Shown here: positions 40,974 through 49,279 of the stretch, in pieces
How the letters are laid out: each line of letters opens with the position of its first letter
Position numbering within the stretch: position 1 is the first letter of the stretch
Source: Streptomyces resistomycificus
Lineage (GTDB): Bacteria; Actinomycetota; Actinomycetes; Streptomycetales; Streptomycetaceae
Length of the DNA: 64,000 nucleotides
NCBI RefSeq assembly: GCF_001514265.1
Contig: NZ_KQ948989.1
Location: 893,768-957,767, forward strand
Direction: 5' to 3'
Made by a program: the position numbers and the translations under genes
Notes under the pieces: generated by a model
Told to the model about the DNA's origin: nothing
Databases searched by the model: none
What the model saw: only the letters and a program-made list of their open reading frames with translations

Positions 40974-43214
40974 ATGGGGGACAGCAGGCTCATTCAGGGC
41001 CGGTACCGGCTGCTCGACCTGATCGGGCGCGGTGGCATGGGCGAGGTCTGGCGGGCACGGGACGAGTCGCTGGGCCGGCACGTCGCCGTGAAGTGCCTCA
41101 AGCCGCTCGGCTCGGGCCACGACCAGGCCTTCACCCGGGTCCTGAGAGAGCGGTTCCGGCGTGAGGCCCGGGTGGCCGCCGCCCTCCAGCACCGCGGGGT
41201 GACCGTCGTCCACGACTTCGGCGAGGACGACGGCGTCCTCTACCTGGTCATGGAGCTGCTGGAGGGCCGCAACCTCAGCCAGCTCCTCGAGGACAACAAA
41301 CAGCACCCGCTGCCCGTGGCCGCCGTCGTCGAGATCGCCGACCAGGTCGCCGCCGCCCTCGCCTACACCCACCGACAGGGCATCGTGCACCGGGACCTGA
41401 AACCGGCGAACATCGTGCGGCTCACCGACGGCACGGTGAAGATCTGCGACTTCGGCATCGCCCGCCTCGGCGCCGACATCGGCTTCACCTCCCGGCTCAC
41501 CGGCACCGGCATCGCGATGGGCACCCCCCACTACATGTCGCCGGAACAGATCGGCGGCTCCGAGGTCGACCAGCGCAGCGACCTGTACTCGCTGGGCTGC
41601 GTGCTGTACGAGATCGCCACCGGTGTCCCGCCCTTCGACCTCGACGACGCCTGGGCCATCCTCGTCGGCCACCGCGACACCCCGCCCCGCCCGCCGCGCA
41701 GTCACCGCTCCGAACTCCCCGCCTACCTGGAGCAGGTCATCCTCGACCTGCTGGCCAAGCAGCCCGAACAACGCCCTCAGGACGCCCGCGAGCTGGGTCG
41801 GCGGATCAACGCCGGGCGGACCACCCCGACCTATGTACCCACAGTGGTCACCCCGCAGCCCGACCTGCGCCCTCCCGCGTCCGCGCGCCCCCGCGAGGTG
41901 CGCCTGCCGTCCTGGACCCGCGGCATGACCACCGGCCACAAGGCCACCGGCGCCGGCCTCGGCACCACACCCCCGGACGCCGGGGCGGGCCTCACCGGGG
42001 AGTGGATCCCGCGGTCCCTCACCGGCCGCGCCGCGGAGCCCGTACCGGACGAGCCGCCCACCCCCTCCGCCGAGACGGTCACCGCGCTCGCCGGACGGCA
42101 CAACGCCGGGCTCAGCCTGGGGCGGCTGGGCCGCTGGGCCGAGGCCGGCGAGGTGCACCGGGCGGTCGCCGCGGAACGCGAGCACTACCTCGGCCCCGAC
42201 CACCCCGACACCCTCGCCAGCCGCTACGAGGTCGCCTTCACCCTCAGCCGCACCGGCCGCGCGGCCGACGCCCTGCGCGAGTACAAGCACGTCACCCGCG
42301 CCCGAAGCCTCGCGCTCGGCCCCGACCACCCCGACACGCTCGCAGCCCGCCAGGAGATGGCGTACGTGCTCGGCCAGTTGGGCCGGCACTTCGACGCCCA
42401 CCAGGTCTACAACTCCGTCCTGGCCGCCCGGGAGCGGGCCATGGGCGCCGACCACCCCGACACCCTGCGCTGCCGCCACAACCTCGCCTTCAACCTCAGC
42501 AGGCTAGGCCGCCTGGAGGACTCGTACCGCATGGCCTGCGAGGTGGCGGACGCCCGCGCCCGGGTGCTCGGCCCGCACCACCCCGACACCCTGGTCACCC
42601 GCTACGAGGTCGCCTACGCGCTCGGTCAGTTGGGCCGCTGGTCGGAGGCCCTGCAGACCTATCGCGAGGTCGCCGAGGCCCGCGCCCAGGCCCTGGGCCC
42701 CGACCACGCCGACACCCTCGCCGCCCGCTACGAGATCGGTATCAGCCTCGGCCGCCTGGGCCGCAGCGCGGAGGCGTTCCGGCTGTACCGCGACCTGATC
42801 GAGGACCGCGGCCGCGTGCACGGCCCCGCCCACCCCGAGACCCTCCGCGCCCGCCACGGCCTCGGCGTCAACCTCGGCCGCCTCGGCCGCTGGGAGGAGG
42901 CCCTCGCCGAGTCCCGCGACGTGTGTGCCATCCGCGAGCGCGTTCTCGGCCCCGACCACCCGGACACCCTGGTCAGCCGCCGCGAGGTCGCCGTCGGCCT
43001 CGGCTGGCTCGGCCGCTGGGCGGACGCCCTCGCCGAGTACCGGCGGGTGGCCGCCGCCCGCGAGCGCGTCCTGGGCGCCGACCACCCGGACACCCTCGCC
43101 AGCCGCAACGACGAGGCGCACTGCCTGGAACAGCTCGGGCGGGACGCGGAGGCCGTGGAACTGTACCGGCGGGTGGCGGTGCTGCGGCAGCACGGGGCGA
43201 GCGGCGGTTCCTGA
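40974..43214 (+). CDS. Serine/threonine protein kinase with tandem TPR domain
   Basis: A 746-residue Hanks-type kinase. The kinase domain (about 7-265) has GRGGMGEVW, VAVKCLKP, HRQGIVHRDLKPANIV, ICDFGIARLG and GTPHYMSPEQ, so all catalytic residues are present. A proline-rich linker without a membrane helix (about 270-370) leads to about eight TPR_12-type repeats of 42 residues, each with a variant of LGPDHPDTLASRYE. TPR arrays bind partner proteins, so this is a soluble kinase with a built-in scaffold. GCAGGAG precedes the ATG. Neighbours are an MpaB-like protein and a phytoene-desaturase-like enzyme; whether they are substrates is open. The repeated DNA shows strong period-126 similarity. 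Confidence 0.93.
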   Translation: MGDSRLIQGRYRLLDLIGRGGMGEVWRARDESLGRHVAVKCLKPLGSGHDQAFTRVLRERFRREARVAAALQHRGVTVVHDFGEDDGVLYLVMELLEGRNLSQLLEDNKQHPLPVAAVVEIADQVAAALAYTHRQGIVHRDLKPANIVRLTDGTVKICDFGIARLGADIGFTSRLTGTGIAMGTPHYMSPEQIGGSEVDQRSDLYSLGCVLYEIATGVPPFDLDDAWAILVGHRDTPPRPPRSHRSELPAYLEQVILDLLAKQPEQRPQDARELGRRINAGRTTPTYVPTVVTPQPDLRPPASARPREVRLPSWTRGMTTGHKATGAGLGTTPPDAGAGLTGEWIPRSLTGRAAEPVPDEPPTPSAETVTALAGRHNAGLSLGRLGRWAEAGEVHRAVAAEREHYLGPDHPDTLASRYEVAFTLSRTGRAADALREYKHVTRARSLALGPDHPDTLAARQEMAYVLGQLGRHFDAHQVYNSVLAARERAMGADHPDTLRCRHNLAFNLSRLGRLEDSYRMACEVADARARVLGPHHPDTLVTRYEVAYALGQLGRWSEALQTYREVAEARAQALGPDHADTLAARYEIGISLGRLGRSAEAFRLYRDLIEDRGRVHGPAHPETLRARHGLGVNLGRLGRWEEALAESRDVCAIRERVLGPDHPDTLVSRREVAVGLGWLGRWADALAEYRRVAAARERVLGADHPDTLASRNDEAHCLEQLGRDAEAVELYRRVAVLRQHGASGGS

Positions 43215-43267
43215 CCCGAGGCGGACGATCTCTGGCCGATGTGGATCACCCCGTGTTACCAAGAACC

Positions 43268-44836
43268 ATGCCTGCACACGAGGGAAACCGCACCTACGAC
43301 GCCGTGGTCGTCGGCGGCGGCCACAACGGTCTGGTCGCCGCCGCCTATCTGGCCCGGGCCGGCCGGTCCGTGCTGGTGCTGGAGCGGCTGGAGCACACCG
43401 GCGGCGCCGCCGTCTCCACCCGGCCCTTCGCCGGCGTGGACGCACGGCTGTCGCGCTACTCCTACCTGGTCAGTCTGCTGCCGAAGAAGATCGTGCGGGA
43501 CCTGGGCCTGGACTTCCGCGTCCGCACCCGCAACGTCTCGTCGTACACCCCCGTCGAACGGGACGGCGGGCCGACCGGTCTCCTGGTCGGCGGCGGCGAG
43601 CGCCGCACCCGGGAGGCGTTCGCCCGGCTCACCGGCGGCGAGGGCGAGTACGAGGCCTGGCGGCGTTTCTACGGCATGACCGCCCACGTGGCCCAACGAG
43701 TGTTCCCGACTCTCACCGAGCCGCTGCCCACCCGCGACGAACTGCGCGGCCGGATCGACGACGCGGACGCCTGGCGGACCCTCTTCGAGGAACCGATCGG
43801 GACGGCGATCGAGGACCGCTTCGGCGACGACCTGGTGCGGGGCGTGGTCCTCACCGACGCCCTCATCGGGACCTTCGCCGACGCCCACGACCCCGCCCTC
43901 GCGCAGAACCGCTGCTTCCTCTACCACGTGATCGGCGGCGGCACCGGCGCCTGGGACGTCCCCGTCGGCGGCATGGGCGCCCTCACCGACGCCCTCGCCG
44001 CCGCGGCACGCGACGCGGGCGCCGTCCTCGCCACCGGACGCGAGGCCCTGCGGATCGACACGGACGGACGCACTGCCGAGGTCACCTACCGGACCGCCGA
44101 CGGCGAGGCCGTAGCCACCGCCCGGCACGTCCTGGTCAACGCCTCCCCGCAGGAGCTGGCCGCGCTCACCGGCGACGAGCCGCCCGCCGCCGCCGAGGGC
44201 GCCCAGCTCAAGGTGAACATGCTCCTCACCCGGCTGCCGAGGCTGCGCGACGAGACCGTCGACCCCCGCGAGGCATTCGCCGGCACCTTCCACGTCGCCG
44301 AGGGCTACGAGCAGCTCGCCACCGCCCACGCCCAGGCCGCCGCGGGCGAGCTGCCCGCCGCCCCGCCCTCGGAGATCTACTGCCACTCGCTCACCGACCC
44401 GACCATCCTCGGCCCGGACCTCGTCGAACAGGGCTACCAGACCCTGACGTTGTTCGGCCTGCACACCCCCGCCCGCCTCTTCGACCGGGACAACGACGTC
44501 GTACGCGCGGAACTCCTCAAGTCGACCCTCGCCCAGCTGGACGCCCACCTCGCCGAGCCCCTCGCCGACTGCCTGGCCACCGACGCCGACGGCCGTCCCT
44601 GCATCGAGGCGAAGACCCCGCTGGACCTGGAACGCGACCTCCGCCTTCCCGGCGGCAACATCTTCCACCGCGAACTCGCCTGGCCCTACGCCCAGGAGGG
44701 CACCGGCCGCTGGGGAGTGGAGACCCGGCACGCGAACGTGCTGCTGTGCGGGGCGGGCGCGGTGCGCGGGGGAGGCGTGAGCGGAGTGCCGGGGCACAAC
44801 GCGGCGATGGCGGTGCTGGAGGAGAGCGGGGGGTGA
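43268..44836 (+). CDS. Phytoene desaturase-like FAD oxidoreductase
   Basis: A 522-residue flavoprotein of the CrtI/amine-oxidase-like NAD(P)/FAD superfamily. The N-terminal dinucleotide fold is YDAVVVGGGHNGLVAAAYLA, RAGRSVLVLERLEHTGGAAV. The C-terminal FAD site is GRWGVETRHANVLLCGAGAV, then RGGGVSGVPGHNAAMAVL. This branch (VGGGHNGL, longer than bacterial CrtI) is annotated as phytoene-dehydrogenase-related; its substrates are generally unknown. It starts 53 bases after the kinase stop and converges on the STAND gene 10 bases away. No other carotenoid gene is present. Confidence 0.88.
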   Translation: MPAHEGNRTYDAVVVGGGHNGLVAAAYLARAGRSVLVLERLEHTGGAAVSTRPFAGVDARLSRYSYLVSLLPKKIVRDLGLDFRVRTRNVSSYTPVERDGGPTGLLVGGGERRTREAFARLTGGEGEYEAWRRFYGMTAHVAQRVFPTLTEPLPTRDELRGRIDDADAWRTLFEEPIGTAIEDRFGDDLVRGVVLTDALIGTFADAHDPALAQNRCFLYHVIGGGTGAWDVPVGGMGALTDALAAAARDAGAVLATGREALRIDTDGRTAEVTYRTADGEAVATARHVLVNASPQELAALTGDEPPAAAEGAQLKVNMLLTRLPRLRDETVDPREAFAGTFHVAEGYEQLATAHAQAAAGELPAAPPSEIYCHSLTDPTILGPDLVEQGYQTLTLFGLHTPARLFDRDNDVVRAELLKSTLAQLDAHLAEPLADCLATDADGRPCIEAKTPLDLERDLRLPGGNIFHRELAWPYAQEGTGRWGVETRHANVLLCGAGAVRGGGVSGVPGHNAAMAVLEESGG

Positions 44837-44846
44837 CGATGCGCCC

Positions 44847-47800
44847 TCAGGTCTCCTGGGACCACGAGAGGGTGAGCGGATAGCGTTGCGCCAACTCCTC
44901 GTATCGGGCACGGATTTCGGCCGCGGATAGGTCCACGGCGCTGCGGTCCATCTGAAGTGCCGCCTCCGTGATCACTGCCTGGGGATCGATGCCGGGCGAG
45001 AGAGCGTCCCGGTCTCTGGAGAGCAACACGCGGTCGGACCGGTCCTTCTCCAGGTCGGCGAGGGACCACAGGGCCGTCTGTCGCACGCCGATGAACGTAT
45101 GCCTCATGGCCTCTTCCACAGCCTCACGGGCATCGGTGTCCCCCAGCACGGCCAATGCGGCCACCACCGCGGAAGGCGCTTCAAGGGAATGCGATCTCCA
45201 CGTCTCGAGCAGGGGCTGCAGTGCTCTGGTGTCGCCGAGCCGGCCCAGGGCTGAGGCGACCGCGGGCTGCGGTTCGCCGTCGGGGTCGGTGAGGTGGTGG
45301 AGGAGGGGCTGGACGGCTTGGGGGTCGCCGAGCCGGCCGAGAGCTTCGGCGACGACCGGGTTGAGGTCGCCGTCGGGGCCGGTGAGGTGGTGCAGGAGGG
45401 GCTGGACGGCTTGGGGGTCGCCGAGCCGGCCGAGAGTCTCGGCGACGACCGGGTTGAGGTTGCCCTCGGGGCCGGTGAGGTGGTCGAGGAGAGGCTCCAC
45501 CGCTTCCGCGGCCCGTAGTTCTCCGAGGGCTCTCACGACCACCAGGTGGGGTGCGCCGTCACCGCCGGTCAGCCGGTCGAGCAGGGGCTGGATCGCCCTG
45601 GAGTCCCGGAGTCTACCGAGAACGTCCGCGACAACCCCGCGGGGGTTGCCGTCAGGGTCGGTCAGGAGACCGAGGAGGGGTGCCACGGCACCGGGGTCAC
45701 CGATGCTGCCCAGGGCGAGGGCGACTTCGGGGATCGGGTCCCCGTGGGTGTCCGTGAGCACGTCGATCAGCGGTTCCACCGCCCGGGGGTCACGGATCTC
45801 ACCGAGAGCGGTGGCGGCTTGCCTGTGGACTTGGCCGCCGGGACCGGTCAGCACACGCAACAGGGGCTCGACGGCCCGAGGGCCGTCCAGGTCCTTCAGC
45901 AGAAGTGACGCGGCGAGACGGACCTCCGGGTCGTGATCACGAGTGACGGAGACGACGGGATCCGTCCTGTCAGGGAACAGCTTGACGTATTGACCGGCGA
46001 GCCGGTCCCGCGTCTTGCTGCCCGCGGCACGGAAATGACTCATCACGGCCGTTGCCACGCTGTCCGACGCCTGAGCCGGTTTGGGAAAACACCACAACAA
46101 CAACACGACCGCCTCAGGCAGGAGGGCCTTCGAGGCGATGGCGTCCTCCAACTGCCGTAGCTCGCTCGGCGAAGGATCCCAACGCGGTTCGATGCCGGAC
46201 GACGTGGCGACCCAGCCGAGAGCCCAGGCCGCGGCCGCCGCCTCACAAGCACCGTGGGACAGCAGGGAGATCAACCCCTCGACCATCCCGGGGACCCTGA
46301 CGATCTCGCCGCGGTACGCGGCGTCCATCAAGACCAGTGAGGCTTCGACGGCCACCTCCGGCCGGGAGTCGTCGAGGCGGGCGACCTGGGTGCGGCTCCA
46401 TTCCTCGAAGGCGTCCTTCTCCCTCGGTGCGGCCTGCCCGAGCACGGTGGAGGCAGGGCCCCCGAGCCTGCCGAAATCCGTGGGCTTCCCCAACCAGGTG
46501 GTGACGATGCTCCGGCTGAGATAGGCCGACCAGAGGGAACCGCCCACCTCCTCGAGCGCGGTGTCCGCGACGGTGACCGCGGGGCCGCCGCCATCCTCGT
46601 CGGTCAACGTCTCGATGAACCGTTGGACGATCTCGGCCGCGACCTCCTCGCTGACGTTGGGTTCGTCGGCGAGACACGAACACGCCAGCGCCGCCCGGGG
46701 TCTGGCAGTCGTGGCGGCGTCCTCTTCCGGCAACGGTGTGCAGACCGCCAGGAGAACGCTGTCCACGTCGTCGTCGCCGCAGGTCATCACACTCAGCCGG
46801 ATGGCCTCGCGCCAGTTCTCCGTGACGGAGACGTCTTCCAGGTCGGGGCCGCTCTGGACGGTCACGGTCTGCGCGGCGAGCGTGGCGATATGTTCCGCCA
46901 GGGACTTCTGCCGGTTGCGGCCCGGGAACCGGCCCGTGACGAGGGCCAGCCCGGCCAGGTACTCCTGGAACGTCAGATGCCTGAACTCGTAGACGGGAAC
47001 GAGGCGGCCATGATGACGGACGTGTCCGGACTCGACGAGGATTCCCGTTCGTCGTTCGAGCAGTCGCAGGAACTCGCTCGGAGAATGATCGCGGGCAGCG
47101 CGAACGGCCGGGAACTCTCTGCGCATCCGCTCCAGCGTGTCGAGGACTTCGTCGTGCCGGATCTGCTGGACTCCGGAGTCGCACATGAAGTACGCGAGGT
47201 ACTGCAGTTGGGGGAGCGCCTCGTGCGGGTCCATTCTCTCGTCGACGTCGCTGCGCCAGTTGAGCAGCACGTCGACGGCCTCACGGTAGAGGTCCGCCCG
47301 GTGACTCGGCAGCTTGCCGACCTTCTTCTTCACCAGCGCCATGGTGGTCAGCAGCATGGGGTTGCCGGTGAGGCGCTCGATGCGGTCGGCGCTGTGGATG
47401 TCACTGATGAGCTCTTCCGTCGCGGTGTTGCGCCGGGTCGGGGGTTCGGTGACCACACACCAGCGGCGCGCGAAGTCGTCCTTGTCGGCAGGGGTCAGAT
47501 CCAGCACCGTGACGTGCTCGAACCCGCGCGTGATGCGCAGCCCCATCTCCTTGTACCCGACGATCCGGGACGTCACGATGATGGGCGCCTCGGGGAAGGC
47601 CACGTGTATCTGCTCGACCTGGCGGCAGAACCGTGCCCGCAGAGCGGTGTCGGAGATCTCGTCCAGGCCGTCGATCAGCAGCAGGACCCGGCCGTCACGC
47701 AGGGAGCTGAGCAGGAAGGGCGTGAACTCGCGGGCCTCCCCGAGGGAGAACCCCGACTTGCACAGATGGTGCTGGATCATCTCCTCCAGCGACCCCGTGG

Positions 47801-48683
47801 CCCTCGTGTCGTCGAGGTCGCGGCAGCGGATGTACAGGGGCAGCCAGTCGGTGTCCGGCAGGGTCTCCACGTCGGGCAGCTGGCTCCAGTCGGGGTTCGA
47901 CTTGAGCCGCAGGAGATACGCGGTGGCGATCCAGCGGAGCAGAGTGCTCTTGCCGGCCCCCGGGTCGCCCAGCACCACCAGTCGCTTCGACGTGTCCAAC
48001 CGCTCCCCGACGGGGAAGCGGGATCGGGCGTTCGGTTTGTCGCCCTGTTCCTGGCGCTGGGATTCGAGGCTCTGCAGTTTCCTGTCGAGGTCCTGGGGCT
48101 CGAACCCCGCGGGGATGTCCACCGAGACGCGCAACGACACATACAGGCTGCGCAGGAAGAGTTCCTTGGTGATGAGTTCACGATCGCCGATGGGGAGGTT
48201 CGCCAGATCGACGATGTCGCACGTCTTGAGGGTGAGATCCCGGTAGCGCTGCTCCAGGCGGTTCAACCCTCGGGTGGTGCCGGTGCTGGCCCGGGTCGTC
48301 GGGTAGTACTCGGTCAGGGCCTTGACGAGTTCCGCGACCGCCTTGGCGGGATCCTGCCAGTACAGTGCGATCTTTCCGTCGAGCGCGAGCGGGTCGAGAT
48401 ATGCCTTCTTCTCCATCTGGAGGGCGAAGATCCGGGACTCTCCGTGATGCCTCGCCGCGCTGACGAGGATGTTCACCAGCCCTGTCCCCACGGCCATGAC
48501 CGTTCCGCACAGGACGACCGGGCTGCCCTGGGAGATCGCGTGTGAGGCCTGCTGGATCAGCGAGTCACCGACGAGCACGGTGCCGTAGTGGAGCACCTCG
48601 TAGCCGGCGTCCTCGAGCGGTCCGGCGATCTCGGCGGCGAGGCTCTCCTCGCCGTCGGCGTGGGCGATCAGGACCTGGACCAT
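44847..48683 (-). CDS. Large STAND protein: TIR-like, NACHT, HEAT repeats
   Basis: A 1278-residue protein. Residues 1-130 form a TIR-like alpha/beta domain (VQVLIAHADGEESLAAEIAG, LEDAGYEVLHYG) that lacks the W-x-x-x-E catalytic pattern. A NACHT NTPase follows (about 230-480): Walker A VLGDPGAGKSTLLRW (239-247), Walker B RVLLLIDGLDEIS, and sensor TSR at 371-373. An all-helical region and eight 31-residue HEAT-type repeats (938-1185; pattern VQPLLHHLTGPDGDLNPVVA) then lead to a 93-residue tail. Proteins of this architecture sense invaders through the repeats and oligomerise through NACHT. It begins 16 bases after the small TIR gene, so the two form one operon. GGGGG precedes the ATG. Confidence 0.9.
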   Translation of the reverse strand: MVQVLIAHADGEESLAAEIAGPLEDAGYEVLHYGTVLVGDSLIQQASHAISQGSPVVLCGTVMAVGTGLVNILVSAARHHGESRIFALQMEKKAYLDPLALDGKIALYWQDPAKAVAELVKALTEYYPTTRASTGTTRGLNRLEQRYRDLTLKTCDIVDLANLPIGDRELITKELFLRSLYVSLRVSVDIPAGFEPQDLDRKLQSLESQRQEQGDKPNARSRFPVGERLDTSKRLVVLGDPGAGKSTLLRWIATAYLLRLKSNPDWSQLPDVETLPDTDWLPLYIRCRDLDDTRATGSLEEMIQHHLCKSGFSLGEAREFTPFLLSSLRDGRVLLLIDGLDEISDTALRARFCRQVEQIHVAFPEAPIIVTSRIVGYKEMGLRITRGFEHVTVLDLTPADKDDFARRWCVVTEPPTRRNTATEELISDIHSADRIERLTGNPMLLTTMALVKKKVGKLPSHRADLYREAVDVLLNWRSDVDERMDPHEALPQLQYLAYFMCDSGVQQIRHDEVLDTLERMRREFPAVRAARDHSPSEFLRLLERRTGILVESGHVRHHGRLVPVYEFRHLTFQEYLAGLALVTGRFPGRNRQKSLAEHIATLAAQTVTVQSGPDLEDVSVTENWREAIRLSVMTCGDDDVDSVLLAVCTPLPEEDAATTARPRAALACSCLADEPNVSEEVAAEIVQRFIETLTDEDGGGPAVTVADTALEEVGGSLWSAYLSRSIVTTWLGKPTDFGRLGGPASTVLGQAAPREKDAFEEWSRTQVARLDDSRPEVAVEASLVLMDAAYRGEIVRVPGMVEGLISLLSHGACEAAAAAWALGWVATSSGIEPRWDPSPSELRQLEDAIASKALLPEAVVLLLWCFPKPAQASDSVATAVMSHFRAAGSKTRDRLAGQYVKLFPDRTDPVVSVTRDHDPEVRLAASLLLKDLDGPRAVEPLLRVLTGPGGQVHRQAATALGEIRDPRAVEPLIDVLTDTHGDPIPEVALALGSIGDPGAVAPLLGLLTDPDGNPRGVVADVLGRLRDSRAIQPLLDRLTGGDGAPHLVVVRALGELRAAEAVEPLLDHLTGPEGNLNPVVAETLGRLGDPQAVQPLLHHLTGPDGDLNPVVAEALGRLGDPQAVQPLLHHLTDPDGEPQPAVASALGRLGDTRALQPLLETWRSHSLEAPSAVVAALAVLGDTDAREAVEEAMRHTFIGVRQTALWSLADLEKDRSDRVLLSRDRDALSPGIDPQAVITEAALQMDRSAVDLSAAEIRARYEELAQRYPLTLSWSQET
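45129..45872 (-). repeat. HEAT-repeat array coded by 93-bp units
   Basis: Eight 31-codon units in the STAND gene. The fifth to seventh are very alike at DNA level: the same GGAGGGGCTGGACGGCTTGG starts recur at 45302 and 45395. Outer units are more diverged. This indicates recent duplication within the presumed sensor part. Confidence 0.85.
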
Positions 48684-48699
48684 CGAGCCCCCCGGGTGG

Positions 48700-49083
48700 T
48701 CAGCGGATCGCCTTGAGGAGCTGTGCGACTCCGAGATCCCAGTCCTGGGACAGGTCCGCGTACTTGAGGTCCGCGAGGATCGCCGGAGCCGAACCACCGA
48801 ACTTCACCGGGAGAACGCGCACGGCGCAGCCGTCGAGTTGCCGGTGGAGTGTGGACATCCATTCCCTGGTGACCCAGGGACTCATGACGTCGGCCGCCGA
48901 ATAGCACAGCACCAGATAGGAAGTGCCCTCGAGGCCGGCGTTGATCCGGTCCACGATGGAGTCGCCGATTCCGATCTCCCATTCGTCGAACCACACGTCG
49001 TGGCCCGCGCGGGAAACGTCGTCGGCGAGTCGCTGGGCAGTGGCCACATCGACCTTGCGATGACTGATGAAGACGTTCGCCAT
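48700..49083 (-). CDS. TIR domain protein
   Basis: A compact 127-residue TIR protein. It opens with ANVFISHRKVDVATAQRLAD, continues GHDVWFDEWEIGIGDSIVDR and INAGLEGTSYLVLCYSAADV, then SPWVTREWMSTL. The glutamate of TREW stands where NAD-cleaving TIR domains have their catalytic residue, so it may be an NADase effector. It lacks any other domain. The ATG at 49083 begins the fold directly. It is the first gene of a two-gene operon with the TIR-like/NACHT/HEAT protein, 16 bases downstream. A likely division of labour is a free effector here and a sensor with a degenerate TIR there. Confidence 0.88.
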   Translation of the reverse strand: MANVFISHRKVDVATAQRLADDVSRAGHDVWFDEWEIGIGDSIVDRINAGLEGTSYLVLCYSAADVMSPWVTREWMSTLHRQLDGCAVRVLPVKFGGSAPAILADLKYADLSQDWDLGVAQLLKAIR

Positions 49084-49279
49084 GCCCGTTCCCGTCGGCG
49101 ACCGGGCAGGGTGAGTGCCGCGATCCTCTTGAACCCGCGTCGACAATGTGATGCGTTCCGTATGCTACCCACCGATTCCTTGGACGGGCCAACTACGTGC
49201 GGGGACTGTCTGGTTGGCACCCCGGGGCGAGGGCGAGGGCTTCGGCGCGGATGAGAGGGACAGTGCGCCCAACGTCCCG

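Noticed and set aside
38565..42479. A 1304-codon open frame on the minus strand, antisense to lpdA, the MpaB-like gene and the kinase
   Set aside because: It is a shadow of GC-rich third positions in the plus-strand genes. Its translation is low-complexity Gly/Val/Arg/Asp with no motif, while the plus strand carries intact catalytic motifs.
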